Positions 6,510-12,544 of a DNA stretch of 12,544 nt are shown here, piece after piece. A model generated the notes under the pieces. The model did no database searches, was not told the origin of the DNA, and was given only the letters and a program-made list of their open reading frames with translations. Position 1 is the stretch's first letter; each line of letters opens with the position of its first letter. This DNA is from an uncultured Gallionellaceae bacterium (lineage in GTDB: Bacteria > Pseudomonadota > Gammaproteobacteria > Burkholderiales > Sulfuricellaceae): positions 1 to 12,544 of the forward strand of contig CALMWM010000351.1 in assembly GCA_937873435.1 (NCBI GenBank). Reading direction: 5' to 3'. Made by a program: the position numbers and the translations under genes.

Positions 6510-6988
6510 GGCGCGGTTTGAGCCTGTTCCCAAATCAGGTTGAGAACATCCGATTCGCCGAGCAATGAATTGAGCGGACATTCGGGGCAACCCTGACGAG
6601 TGGGCGGGTTGCTGCAATTCCGGCAATGCTCAACGGCGCCGGCAGCGGCGGACAACTCCGCAGCGATGCTGGCGAGGCGCTCCTGCCGGTTGCGGATGCT
6701 GGTGAGCAGGATGTCGATGAGTCGGCGCACTTCCTGGCTGCTTTGTGCGCCGGTGGGATGTTTTGCCCGCTCGCTGGCGAGACGGCGGATGTCTTCCAGC
6801 GGCAAGCCGGTTTCCGCAAGCCGCAGCACCGCGCGAAAGCGGGCTACGTCTTCGTCGCAATAATAACGGGTGCCGCCTGCCGAACGGCGCGCCGTTATCA
6901 GCCCTTCCTCTTCGTAGTAACGCAGTGTCCGGGTGGTGGTTCCCAAAAGCTCGGCGATTTCCCCAATTTTTTTCAGCTGAGTTGGCAC
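6506..6988 (-). CDS. MerR-family regulator with C-terminal CxxC-CxxC cluster
   Basis: Residues 7-75 form a MerR DNA-binding domain: KIGEIAELLGTTTRTLRYYE (7-26), then EEGLITARRSAGGTRYY and LRLAETGLPLEDIRRLA. A long dimerisation helix follows (about 84-118). The tail holds HCRNCSNPPTRQGCPECPLN with Cys122, 125, 134 and 137 (C-x2-C-x8-C-x2-C), a likely Zn, heavy-metal or Fe-S site that could be the sensor; this does not match MerR, CueR, ZntR or SoxR ligand layouts that I know. The start is GTG 6988, with GGAGG 13 bases upstream, a long gap. The upstream HMA-like gene is in the same frame, separated by one TGA and three codons. It probably controls its own operon through the palindrome near 7239-7276. 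Confidence 0.88.
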   Translation of the reverse strand: MPTQLKKIGEIAELLGTTTRTLRYYEEEGLITARRSAGGTRYYCDEDVARFRAVLRLAETGLPLEDIRRLASERAKHPTGAQSSQEVRRLIDILLTSIRNRQERLASIAAELSAAAGAVEHCRNCSNPPTRQGCPECPLNSLLGESDVLNLIWEQAQTAP

Positions 6989-6997
6989 GTGCTTACT

Positions 6998-7225
6998 TCA
7001 ACCTCCGATAAGCTGGGCAGTGTAGCCGAGCGCCTTTGTTTCCGCCAGCAGCGCTCCCGCCCTGACTTGGGCGGGGTCGAACGCCACTACCAGCAAGTGA
7101 TCTTTATCGGGATTGAAACGTGCTGCAACAACCCCGTCCTGTTGCCGAATGACTTCCTCCAACCCGGTTCTTTGCGCTTCAGAAAGGGCGGCATCGATGT
7201 GTATCATCACGTCGCAAATATCCAT
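6998..7225 (-). CDS. HMA-like small protein lacking the CxxC metal motif
   Basis: The 75-aa product has the size and beta-alpha-beta-beta-alpha-beta pattern of a heavy-metal-associated domain: VMIHIDAALSEAQRTGLEEV (6-25), QDGVVAARFNPDKDHLLVVA (29-48), then a helix and GYTAQLIG. The metal-binding CxxC is absent: the loop reads DAALSEAQ and the only Cys is residue 4. It is therefore probably a sensing or partner domain rather than a copper chaperone. A GGAGA site lies 8 bases before the ATG, and a promoter with operator lies just upstream. The merR gene follows after 9 bases, arguing for a joint function. Confidence 0.75.
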   Translation of the reverse strand: MDICDVMIHIDAALSEAQRTGLEEVIRQQDGVVAARFNPDKDHLLVVAFDPAQVRAGALLAETKALGYTAQLIGG

Positions 7226-7238
7226 GACATTCTCCGAT

Positions 7239-7276
7239 TAACGTTAACACAATATATTTATATTACGTTAACGTTA
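7239..7276. promoter_or_regulatory. Inverted-repeat operator of the HMA/MerR unit
   Basis: TAACGTTAAC (7239-7248) and its exact inverse GTTAACGTTA (7267-7276) are 18 bases apart. Each arm contains the 8-base palindrome AACGTT plus flanks. One arm lies within the -35/-10 spacer and the other just downstream of the expected transcription start, a layout suited to autoregulation by the MerR-family protein encoded downstream. Which protein binds is inferred. Confidence 0.6.
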
Positions 7277-7285
7277 GATAATCAA
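7257..7285 (-). promoter_or_regulatory. Promoter of the HMA-like/merR/esterase unit
   Basis: On the minus strand: TTGATT (7285-7280, 4 of 6 to -35), a 17-base spacer and TATAAA (7262-7257, 5 of 6 to -10). The start of transcription would be near 7250, some 25 bases before the ATG at 7225. The spacer holds one operator arm; note that many MerR-type promoters have a 19-20 base spacer instead. Confidence 0.6.
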
Positions 7286-7321
7286 GGAAGAATTCGAGAT
7301 GCACGGCCTATCCCGAATGAT

Positions 7322-8746
7322 TCAAGCAGCCAGCGCCTCCAGCAGTTTTTCGTGGATGCCGCCGAAGCCGCCGTTGCTCATCACCAGGATATGGTCGCCA
7401 GGTTGCGCGGCGGTACTGACGGCGGCGACCAGTTTCGCCAGATCGTCATGCGTCGCGGCTTTGCCGCCCAGCGGGGCGAGCGCGGCGGCGGCATCCCAGC
7501 CGAGATTGGCGCCGTAGCAGAAGACCTGGTCGGCATCGGCCAGGCTGGCAGGCAGCGCGTCTTTCATCACGCCGAGCTTCATGGTATTGGAGCGCGGTTC
7601 CAGCACGGCGAGGATGCGCGCCGCGCCGGCCTTGCGGCGCAGGCCGCCGAGGGTGGTGGCGATGGCGGTGGGATGGTGGGCGAAATCGTCGTAAACGGTG
7701 ATACCGTTGACCGTGCCGCGCACTTCCATGCGCCGCTTGACGTTGCGGAAGCGCGTCAGCGCGTCGATCCCGGCGGCAGCCGGCACCCCGGCATGGCGCG
7801 CGGCGGCGACGGCGGCCAGCGCGTTCATCCGGTTGTGCTCGCCGAGCAAATCCCAGCGCAGGGTTCCCTGGTATTCCTGCTTGAAGGCCACCGCCTCGGC
7901 GGCGCCGATGCTCCAGCCCTGCGGCGTGCCGAAGCGCTCCACCGGCGTCCAGCAGCCGCGCGTCAGCACCCGCTCCAGATTCTCCTCGCGCCCGTTGGAA
8001 ACGATCAGGCCGCTTGCCGGCACGGTCCGCACCAGATGGTGGAACTGGGTTTCGATGGCAGCCAGGTCGGGGAAGATGTCGGCGTGGTCGAATTCCAGGT
8101 TGTTGAGCACTGCGGTGCGCGGGCGGTAATGGACGAACTTGGAGCGCTTGTCGAAGAAGGCGGTGTCGTATTCGTCGGCTTCAACCACGAAAAAAGGGCT
8201 GTCGGTCAGGCGCGCCGAAACCCCGAAATTCTGCGGCACCCCGCCGATCAGGAAGCCCGGATTGAGGCCGGCGTCTTCCAAAATCCACGCCAGCATCGCC
8301 GAAGTGGTGGTCTTGCCGTGAGTGCCGGCCACCGCCAGCGTCCATTTTTTACCCTCTCCCCCAGCCCCTCTCCCTGTGCCCGCAAGGGGCATCCCCGCCG
8401 AGAGCGGCAGCAAAGCTGCTCGCTCTGGCGAGACGGGAGAGGGGCTAAGGATGTTTTCCGCCAGCCATTGCGGGCCGGAGACGTAAGGCAGGCCGCGGTC
8501 GAGGATGGCTTCCATCAGCGGATTGCCGCGCGACACCACGTTGCCGATTACGAACACGTCCGGTTCGAGCTTGATCTGCTCGTGGGAAAAGCCCTCGGTC
8601 AGTTCGATGCCTTGCGCTTCGAGCTGGGTGCTCATCGGCGGGTAGACATTGGCGTCGCAGCCGGTGACGGTGTGGCCGGCCTGCTTGGCCAGCGCGGCGA
8701 TGCCGCCCATGAAGGTGCCGCAGATACCGAGAATGTGAATGTGCAT
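7322..8746 (-). CDS. mpl: Mpl, UDP-MurNAc:L-Ala-gamma-D-Glu-meso-DAP ligase
   Basis: Mpl recycles murein tripeptide by ligating it to UDP-MurNAc in the cytoplasm. The sequence follows E. coli Mpl closely: MHIHILGICGTFMGG at the start, DANVYPPMSTQLE (31-43), ATP loop GTHGKTTT (141-148), EADEYDTAFFDKRSKF (189-204), LNNLEFDHADIF (214-225), GEHNRMNALAA (302-312), YDDFAHHPTAI (352-362), EPRSNTMK (383-390) and SNGGFGGIHEKLL (457-469). The start at 8746 is fixed by homology; the frame is open further upstream through a repeat. Residues about 101-133 (between LAENIL and WTLAVAG) have no counterpart and are encoded by a palindromic repeat inserted in frame. The protein is 474 aa versus about 457 in E. 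coli. Whether the longer enzyme is active is unknown, but all core motifs are intact. Confidence 0.93.
   Translation of the reverse strand: MHIHILGICGTFMGGIAALAKQAGHTVTGCDANVYPPMSTQLEAQGIELTEGFSHEQIKLEPDVFVIGNVVSRGNPLMEAILDRGLPYVSGPQWLAENILSPSPVSPERAALLPLSAGMPLAGTGRGAGGEGKKWTLAVAGTHGKTTTSAMLAWILEDAGLNPGFLIGGVPQNFGVSARLTDSPFFVVEADEYDTAFFDKRSKFVHYRPRTAVLNNLEFDHADIFPDLAAIETQFHHLVRTVPASGLIVSNGREENLERVLTRGCWTPVERFGTPQGWSIGAAEAVAFKQEYQGTLRWDLLGEHNRMNALAAVAAARHAGVPAAAGIDALTRFRNVKRRMEVRGTVNGITVYDDFAHHPTAIATTLGGLRRKAGAARILAVLEPRSNTMKLGVMKDALPASLADADQVFCYGANLGWDAAAALAPLGGKAATHDDLAKLVAAVSTAAQPGDHILVMSNGGFGGIHEKLLEALAA
8348..8446. repeat. Palindromic repeat inserted in frame inside mpl
   Basis: AGCCCCTCTCCC (8363-8374) is exactly inverted as GGGAGAGGGGCT (8435-8446). 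Inside are a 5-bp hairpin (8377-8391, TGCCC/GGGCA) and an imperfect stem GAGCGGCAGC / GCTGCTCGCTC around 8402-8425. A second CCCTCTCCC copy is at 8352-8360. The style is that of the widespread 'CCCTCTCCC...GGGAGAGGG' intergenic repeats. It spans 33 codons, free of stops in the mpl frame, and encodes a Ser/Pro- and Gly-rich peptide. Confidence 0.8.
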
Positions 8747-8756
8747 AGGAAAATCA

Positions 8757-8866
8757 GTTTTGAGTGGTGAGTGTTTAGTGTTGAGTTGGTGGAGGGCATT
8801 TTGATCAATCCGCCGCGCCAAGCGCGGCGACATTCACTAAACACTCACCACTCAAAACTCAACACT
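8757..8866. repeat. Nested palindromic intergenic repeat upstream of mpl
   Basis: A perfect 23-base inverted repeat (8758-8780 against 8835-8857, beginning TTTTGAGTGGTGAGTG) encloses a perfect 8-bp GC stem, CGCCGCGC caa GCGCGGCG (8811-8829). A further arm, GTGTTGAGTT (8778-8787), is inverted at 8856-8865. It fills almost the whole gap between the metH activation gene and mpl, ending 11 bases from the mpl ATG. It could act as a terminator-like hairpin or mRNA stabiliser, or be a mobile element remnant. A related fragment lies at 12504-12535. Confidence 0.75.
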
Positions 8867-8876
8867 GTCTTTAAAT

Positions 8877-9707
8877 TCATACTCCGAAATATTTGGCGTC
8901 GGGATGGTGGACGATGATCGCGCTGGTCGAGTCTTCCGGCCACAGCTGGCTTTCGTCGCCCATCACCACGCCGATGCGTTCGGCGCCCAGCAAATCGAGG
9001 ATCTTGTCCTGGTCGGCAAGATTGGGGCAGGCCGGGTAGCCAAAGGAATAACGGCTGCCGCGGTAATGCTGCTTGATCAGATCGTGGATGTCGCGCGCAT
9101 CTTCGGCGCCGAAGCCGAGTTCGCTACGGATGCGCTTGTGGATGAATTCCGCCAGGCCTTCCGTGCCCTCGGCGTTCATGCCATGCCAGTACAGGTATTC
9201 CTGGTAAACGTCGCGGCTGAACAGGTCGCGCGCGAAATCCGAAGCGTGCTGCCCGACGGTGACCAGATGAAAGGCCACCACATCCATTTCCCCGCTTTCC
9301 ACCGGGCGGAAAAAATCGGCGATGCACAGGCGGCGCTCGCTGCTCTGGCGCGGAAAAGGAAAGCGGCAGCGCTCCGTGCGCCCCTCCGGTTCGGCGTAAA
9401 CGATCAGCTCGTCGCCCGCCGCCTGGCACGGGAAGTAACCGTACACCGCCTGCGGGCGCAGGATGTTTTCCGCTTCGCTTTGGGCGATCAGGCGGTTGAA
9501 TATCGGGTCGATTTCCTGTTTGGCCCAGGCACGGTATTCCTCGGTGCTTTTGCCTTTCGGCTTGTAGCCCCACTGGAATTTGTACAGCGCGGTCTTGTTG
9601 ATGTACGGCACCAGCGCCTTCAACGGGATATGCTCGATACATTTGGCCCCCCAGAACGGCGGGACGGGAACGGGATTGTCAGGGACGATGGCGGAGCGTT
9701 TATTCAT
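8877..9707 (-). CDS. Methionine synthase activation domain as a separate protein
   Basis: The whole 276-aa protein corresponds to the C-terminal AdoMet-binding reactivation domain of MetH: PVPPFWGAKCIEHIPL (13-28), YKFQWGYK (42-49), AVYGYFPC (87-94), CRFPFPRQ (114-121), VAFHLVTVGQHASDFARDLF (144-163), the AdoMet motif RYSFGYPACPNL (219-230, the RxxxGY pattern) and QLWPEDSTSAIIVHHPDAKYF (254-274). In fused MetH it binds AdoMet and lets reductant remethylate inactive cob(II)alamin. Here it starts with its own ATG and a short Pro-rich piece resembling the interdomain linker. It is divergent from metH, with 125 bases between start codons. A separate activation protein is known in Thermotoga maritima (TM0268/TM0269), where it is required for reactivation. 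The C-terminus reaches the normal end, so this is not a degraded remnant. Confidence 0.9.
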   Translation of the reverse strand: MNKRSAIVPDNPVPVPPFWGAKCIEHIPLKALVPYINKTALYKFQWGYKPKGKSTEEYRAWAKQEIDPIFNRLIAQSEAENILRPQAVYGYFPCQAAGDELIVYAEPEGRTERCRFPFPRQSSERRLCIADFFRPVESGEMDVVAFHLVTVGQHASDFARDLFSRDVYQEYLYWHGMNAEGTEGLAEFIHKRIRSELGFGAEDARDIHDLIKQHYRGSRYSFGYPACPNLADQDKILDLLGAERIGVVMGDESQLWPEDSTSAIIVHHPDAKYFGV

Positions 9708-9760
9708 CGGCGCATTTTACCATGCGCTTTGCCGCATTATCGCCGCATGTAAATGTGGGA

Positions 9761-9766
9761 TATAAT
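9761..9766 (+). promoter_or_regulatory. Probable -10 box of metH
   Basis: A perfect TATAAT lies 66 bases before the metH ATG; no good -35 precedes it (TTATCG at 9737-9742 is the best, 3 of 6). The leader would be about 60 bases, too short for a cobalamin riboswitch, and none of that element's sequence is seen. The box is flanked by TGGG and CCCA, which could form a small operator. Confidence 0.45.
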
Positions 9767-9832
9767 TTAGCCCATATTCCTCAAGACGTTCCGCAAAAAA
9801 CATCCCCCTTTAATTCGTACACTATTTTTCCT

Positions 9833-12367
9833 ATGGCACATCCATTTATTGAACGTCTGCGCCAGCATGTGCTGCTCTGCGACGGCGGTACCGGCACCCT
9901 GATCCAGGCACGTGACTGGGATATCGAAAAAGACTTCCTCGGCCTGGAAAACTGTTCCGAAGTGCTGGTACTGACCCGCCCCGATTTTATCGAGGATGTC
10001 CACCGCGCCTATTTCGACGCCGGCGCGGATTGCGTGGAAACCAATACTTTCGGCGCCAACAAAGTGGTGCTGGCCGAATTCGAACTGGCCGACAAAACCT
10101 ACGAAATCAGCCGCCGCGCTAGTGAAATCGCACGCCGCCTGGCCGACGAATACGCCACCCCGGAATGGCCGCGCTTCGTGCTCGGTTCGGTCGGCCCCGG
10201 CACCAAACTGGCCAGCCTCGGCCATCTCGATTACGACACCCTGGAAGATTCCTACGCCGAACAGGCGCGCGGGATGATAGACGGCGGCATCGATGCCTTC
10301 CTGCTGGAAACCAACCAGGACCTGCTGACCATCAAGGCAGCGGTGAACGGCTGCAAGCTGGCGCGTAGCGAAAAAGGACGCGAAGACCTGCCGATTTTTG
10401 TCCAGGTGACCATCGAAACCACTGGCGCGATGCTGGTCGGCAGCGATATTCACGCGGCGATGGTGGCAATCGATGCGCTCGACGTGGACGGCATGGGCCT
10501 GAACTGCGCCACCGGCCCGACGGAAATGTCCGAGCATGTGAAAGCGCTGGGCGAGCGCTGGCGCGGCTTTATTTCGGTGATGCCGAATGCCGGGCTGCCG
10601 ATGCTGGTGGACGGCAAGACCGAATATCCGTTGATTGCGCAGGAGCTGGCCGACTGGCATAAACGCTTTATCGAAGAAGACGGCATCAATCTGGTGGGCG
10701 GCTGCTGCGGTACCACACCGGCGCATATCGCGGCGGTGCGCAAGATGCTCGACGCACGCGCCGACAAGGCGCCGGTCGCCCGCACCCCAAACTGGGAGCC
10801 TTCGGTGTCGTCGCTGTACAGCGCCGTGGCCTTGCGCCAGGAAAATGCCGTGTTCGCGATCGGCGAACGCTCGAATGCAAACGGCTCGAAGAAGTTCCGC
10901 GATTTGCTCAACGCCGAGGATTGGGATGCGCTGGTGTCGATCGGACGCGAGCAGGTCAAGGAAGGCTCGCACGCGCTCGACGTGTGCGTGGCCTATGTCG
11001 GACGCCCCGAAGCGCGCGACATGACCGAGGTGATCTCGCGCTATCGCGGCCAGGTGGCGGTACCGCTGGTGATCGACTCCACCGAACTGCCGGTGATCGA
11101 AACCGCACTCAAGCTGATCGGCGGCAAGGCGATCATCAACTCGATCAACTTCGAAGACGGCGAGGAAAAGGCCGCGCAAGTGCTGCGTCTGGCGAAGAAG
11201 TTCGGCGCGGCGGTGGTGGCACTGACCATCGACGAGCAGGGCATGGCCAAGGAAGTCGACGACAAGCTCAAGGTCGCCCATCGCCTTTATGATTTCGCGG
11301 TCAAGCAGCATGGTCTGCCGGCCTGCGACCTGCTGTTCGACCCGCTGACTTTCACCATCTGCACCGGCGTCGAGGAAGACCGCAACCACGGGATCAACAC
11401 GCTGGACGCGATCGAACGCATCGCCCGCGAATTGCCGGAATGCCAGATCATGCTGGGGCTGTCCAACATCAGCTTCGGCCTCAACGCCGCCGCACGCCAC
11501 GTGCTGAATTCGGTGTTCCTCGCCCATGCGCAGAAGCGCGGCATGACCGCGGCGATCATCCACGTCTCCAAGATCATGCCGCTGCACAAGATTTCCGACG
11601 AGCATCGGCAGGCGGCGGAAGACCTGATTTTCAACCGTGCCCACGATGGACGCGACCCGCTGTTGGCCTACGTCGACCTGTTCAAGGATGTCACCCTGGC
11701 GGTGACCGTCAAGGCCAAGCCGGCCAATATCGCCGAGGCGCTCAAGGCGCGCATTATCGACGGCGACAAACAGGGCTTGCAGGCCGATCTCGACGAGGCG
11801 CTGAAAACCTACACGCCCCTGGACATCATCAACACCATCCTGCTCGACGGCATGAAGGTGGTGGGCGAACTGTTTGGCAGCGGCGAAATGCAACTGCCCT
11901 TCGTGCTGCAAAGCGCCGAGACCATGAAAGCCTCGGTGGCCTATCTTGAGCCTTTCATGGAACGCGCTGCCGGTTCGCACAAGGGAACGATGGTGCTGGC
12001 CACGGTGAAGGGCGACGTGCACGACATTGGCAAAAATCTGGTGGACATCATTCTCACCAACAACGGCTACAACGTCGTCAACATCGGCATCAAACAGCCG
12101 CTGGACGCCATCCTCAAGGCGGCACGCGAACATAACGCCGACGCCATCGGGATGTCCGGCCTGCTGGTGAAATCGACGGTGATCATGAAGGAAAACCTCG
12201 AAGAGATGCGCAAGCTGGAGATGTCCACCCCGGTCATCCTCGGCGGCGCGGCCCTGACCCGCAAATACGTGGAAGTAGACTGCAGCGCCGTGTATCCCGG
12301 TGTGCATTACGCCAAGGATGCTTTCTCCGGACTTAGGCTGATGGATCAGCTGATGGCGGGAAGGTAA
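9833..12367 (+). CDS. metH: Cobalamin-dependent methionine synthase lacking the activation domain
   Basis: MetH transfers the methyl group of 5-methyl-tetrahydrofolate to homocysteine through B12. The 844-aa protein has, in order: a homocysteine domain (about 1-310; LLCDGGTGTLIQ, zinc cysteines Cys225 in MGLNCATGP and Cys291/292 in GGCCGTTP); a pterin domain (about 338-620; FAIGERSNANGSKKF, IDSTELPVIE, LFDPLTFTICTG, GLSNISFGLNAAARHVLNS); a cap helical domain (about 630-710); and a B12 domain (about 715-844) with GDVHDIGKN (cobalt ligand His730), SGLLVKST and VILGGAALT. It ends at MDQLMAGR without the roughly 330-residue reactivation domain, which the divergent neighbour supplies. ATG 9833 starts at the family N-terminus although no ribosome site is evident; the frame is open from 9722. 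The pterin domain resembles actinobacterial and cyanobacterial MetH more than the E. coli type (judged by eye). Confidence 0.93.
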   Translation: MAHPFIERLRQHVLLCDGGTGTLIQARDWDIEKDFLGLENCSEVLVLTRPDFIEDVHRAYFDAGADCVETNTFGANKVVLAEFELADKTYEISRRASEIARRLADEYATPEWPRFVLGSVGPGTKLASLGHLDYDTLEDSYAEQARGMIDGGIDAFLLETNQDLLTIKAAVNGCKLARSEKGREDLPIFVQVTIETTGAMLVGSDIHAAMVAIDALDVDGMGLNCATGPTEMSEHVKALGERWRGFISVMPNAGLPMLVDGKTEYPLIAQELADWHKRFIEEDGINLVGGCCGTTPAHIAAVRKMLDARADKAPVARTPNWEPSVSSLYSAVALRQENAVFAIGERSNANGSKKFRDLLNAEDWDALVSIGREQVKEGSHALDVCVAYVGRPEARDMTEVISRYRGQVAVPLVIDSTELPVIETALKLIGGKAIINSINFEDGEEKAAQVLRLAKKFGAAVVALTIDEQGMAKEVDDKLKVAHRLYDFAVKQHGLPACDLLFDPLTFTICTGVEEDRNHGINTLDAIERIARELPECQIMLGLSNISFGLNAAARHVLNSVFLAHAQKRGMTAAIIHVSKIMPLHKISDEHRQAAEDLIFNRAHDGRDPLLAYVDLFKDVTLAVTVKAKPANIAEALKARIIDGDKQGLQADLDEALKTYTPLDIINTILLDGMKVVGELFGSGEMQLPFVLQSAETMKASVAYLEPFMERAAGSHKGTMVLATVKGDVHDIGKNLVDIILTNNGYNVVNIGIKQPLDAILKAAREHNADAIGMSGLLVKSTVIMKENLEEMRKLEMSTPVILGGAALTRKYVEVDCSAVYPGVHYAKDAFSGLRLMDQLMAGR

Positions 12368-12376
12368 AAAACTGTT

Positions 12377-12457
12377 GGGAATTTTCGCACCTTGCTATAT
12401 ATTTTGTTTATGCGGTGATAAATCATTTATTGGCAAGGTGTTCAAAATGAATTTCCC
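12377..12457. repeat. Imperfect inverted repeat downstream of metH
   Basis: CACCTTGC (12388-12395) is exactly inverted as GCAAGGTG (12433-12440), and outside these GGGAA (12377-12381) pairs with TTCCC (12453-12457). The interior is AT-rich. It begins 10 bases after the metH stop and may fold into an mRNA 3' hairpin, though no T run follows, so a simple terminator is unlikely. The remaining sequence to the window end holds no gene that I can support. Confidence 0.45.
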
Positions 12458-12503
12458 GACGTTCTGGAAGCGATGTTGAGACGACAGCCTAAAAGCAGTT
12501 TTT

Positions 12504-12535
12504 AGTTTTGAATGTTGAGTGTTGAGTTGTGGAAT
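12504..12535. repeat. Second, partial copy of the GAGTGTTGAGTT repeat
   Basis: AGTTTTGAATGTTGAGTG followed by TTGAGTTGTGG matches the left arm of the repeat upstream of mpl (TTTTGAGTGGTGAGTG then GTGTTGAGTTGGTGG) with small changes. The window ends before an inverted right arm could appear. Confidence 0.5.
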
Positions 12536-12544
12536 GCGCTTCGC

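Noticed and set aside
8348..8446. CRISPR-like or intein-like insertion in mpl
   Set aside because: One palindromic unit only, no spaced direct repeats, and far too short with no splicing motifs for an intein.
6626..8770. A 714-codon open frame on the plus strand, running across merR, the HMA-like gene, the promoter region and mpl
   Set aside because: It is antisense to well-supported genes, its product is rich in Arg, Gly, His and Gln as is typical of shadow frames in high-GC DNA, and it shows no domain.
8747..8833. N-terminal extension of mpl
   Set aside because: It is translated repeat sequence; MHIHILGICGTFMGG is the family start.
9782..9791. MetJ-like box (AAGACGTTCC)
   Set aside because: A single partial match to AGACGTCT; MetJ is a gammaproteobacterial regulator and no tandem boxes are present.
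9708..9832. Cobalamin or SAM riboswitch upstream of metH
   Set aside because: The predicted leader is only about 60 bases and no B12-box-like or SAM-box-like sequence is visible.
9767..12307. An 846-codon open frame antisense to metH
   Set aside because: Nearly the mirror of metH, His/Gln/Arg-rich with no recognisable motif; codon bias of metH explains the lack of stops.

Overview
The window looks like ordinary chromosome from a high-GC betaproteobacterium, most likely in or near the Nitrosomonadales/Gallionellales-Sulfuricellaceae group. That placement is an inference from protein style, gene order and the kinds of intergenic repeats; no rRNA or other marker is present. Apart from metH, every supported gene lies on the minus strand.

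Reading the minus strand in its direction of transcription (right to left): (1) metH activation-domain gene (9707-8877), then mpl (8746-7322). (2) A small regulated unit starting at a clear promoter with a palindromic operator near 7239-7285: a cysteine-poor HMA-like protein, a MerR-family regulator with a C-terminal four-cysteine cluster, a YqiA-like esterase overlapping the regulator by 4 bases, then an RNase II-family exoribonuclease. (3) An accessory insert of lower GC (about 3277-3981) with a small helical protein and a three-helix membrane protein. (4) A DUF4160/DUF2442-HTH pair with its own promoter. (5) The conserved block tonB-yqgE-ruvX-pyrR, known in Pseudomonas as the start of the pyrimidine cluster; pyrR runs off the left edge.

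On the plus strand, metH (9833-12367) encodes a cobalamin-dependent methionine synthase that stops after the B12 domain. Its missing reactivation (AdoMet-binding) domain is encoded by the divergent neighbour, so the enzyme appears to be naturally split into two polypeptides.

The window is rich in short palindromic repeats of at least four types. They lie between genes (about 1263-1340, 3166-3193, 8757-8866, 12504-12535), at the start of ruvX (573-646), and, most strikingly, in frame inside mpl (8348-8446), where one adds about 33 residues just before the ATP-binding loop. I see no CRISPR array, tRNA, rRNA or intact transposase. The most promising leads are the in-frame palindrome in mpl, the split divergent metH, the HMA/MerR/esterase unit with its operator, and the two unrelated accessory gene pairs between rnb and tonB. 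None is shown here to be a wholly new system.
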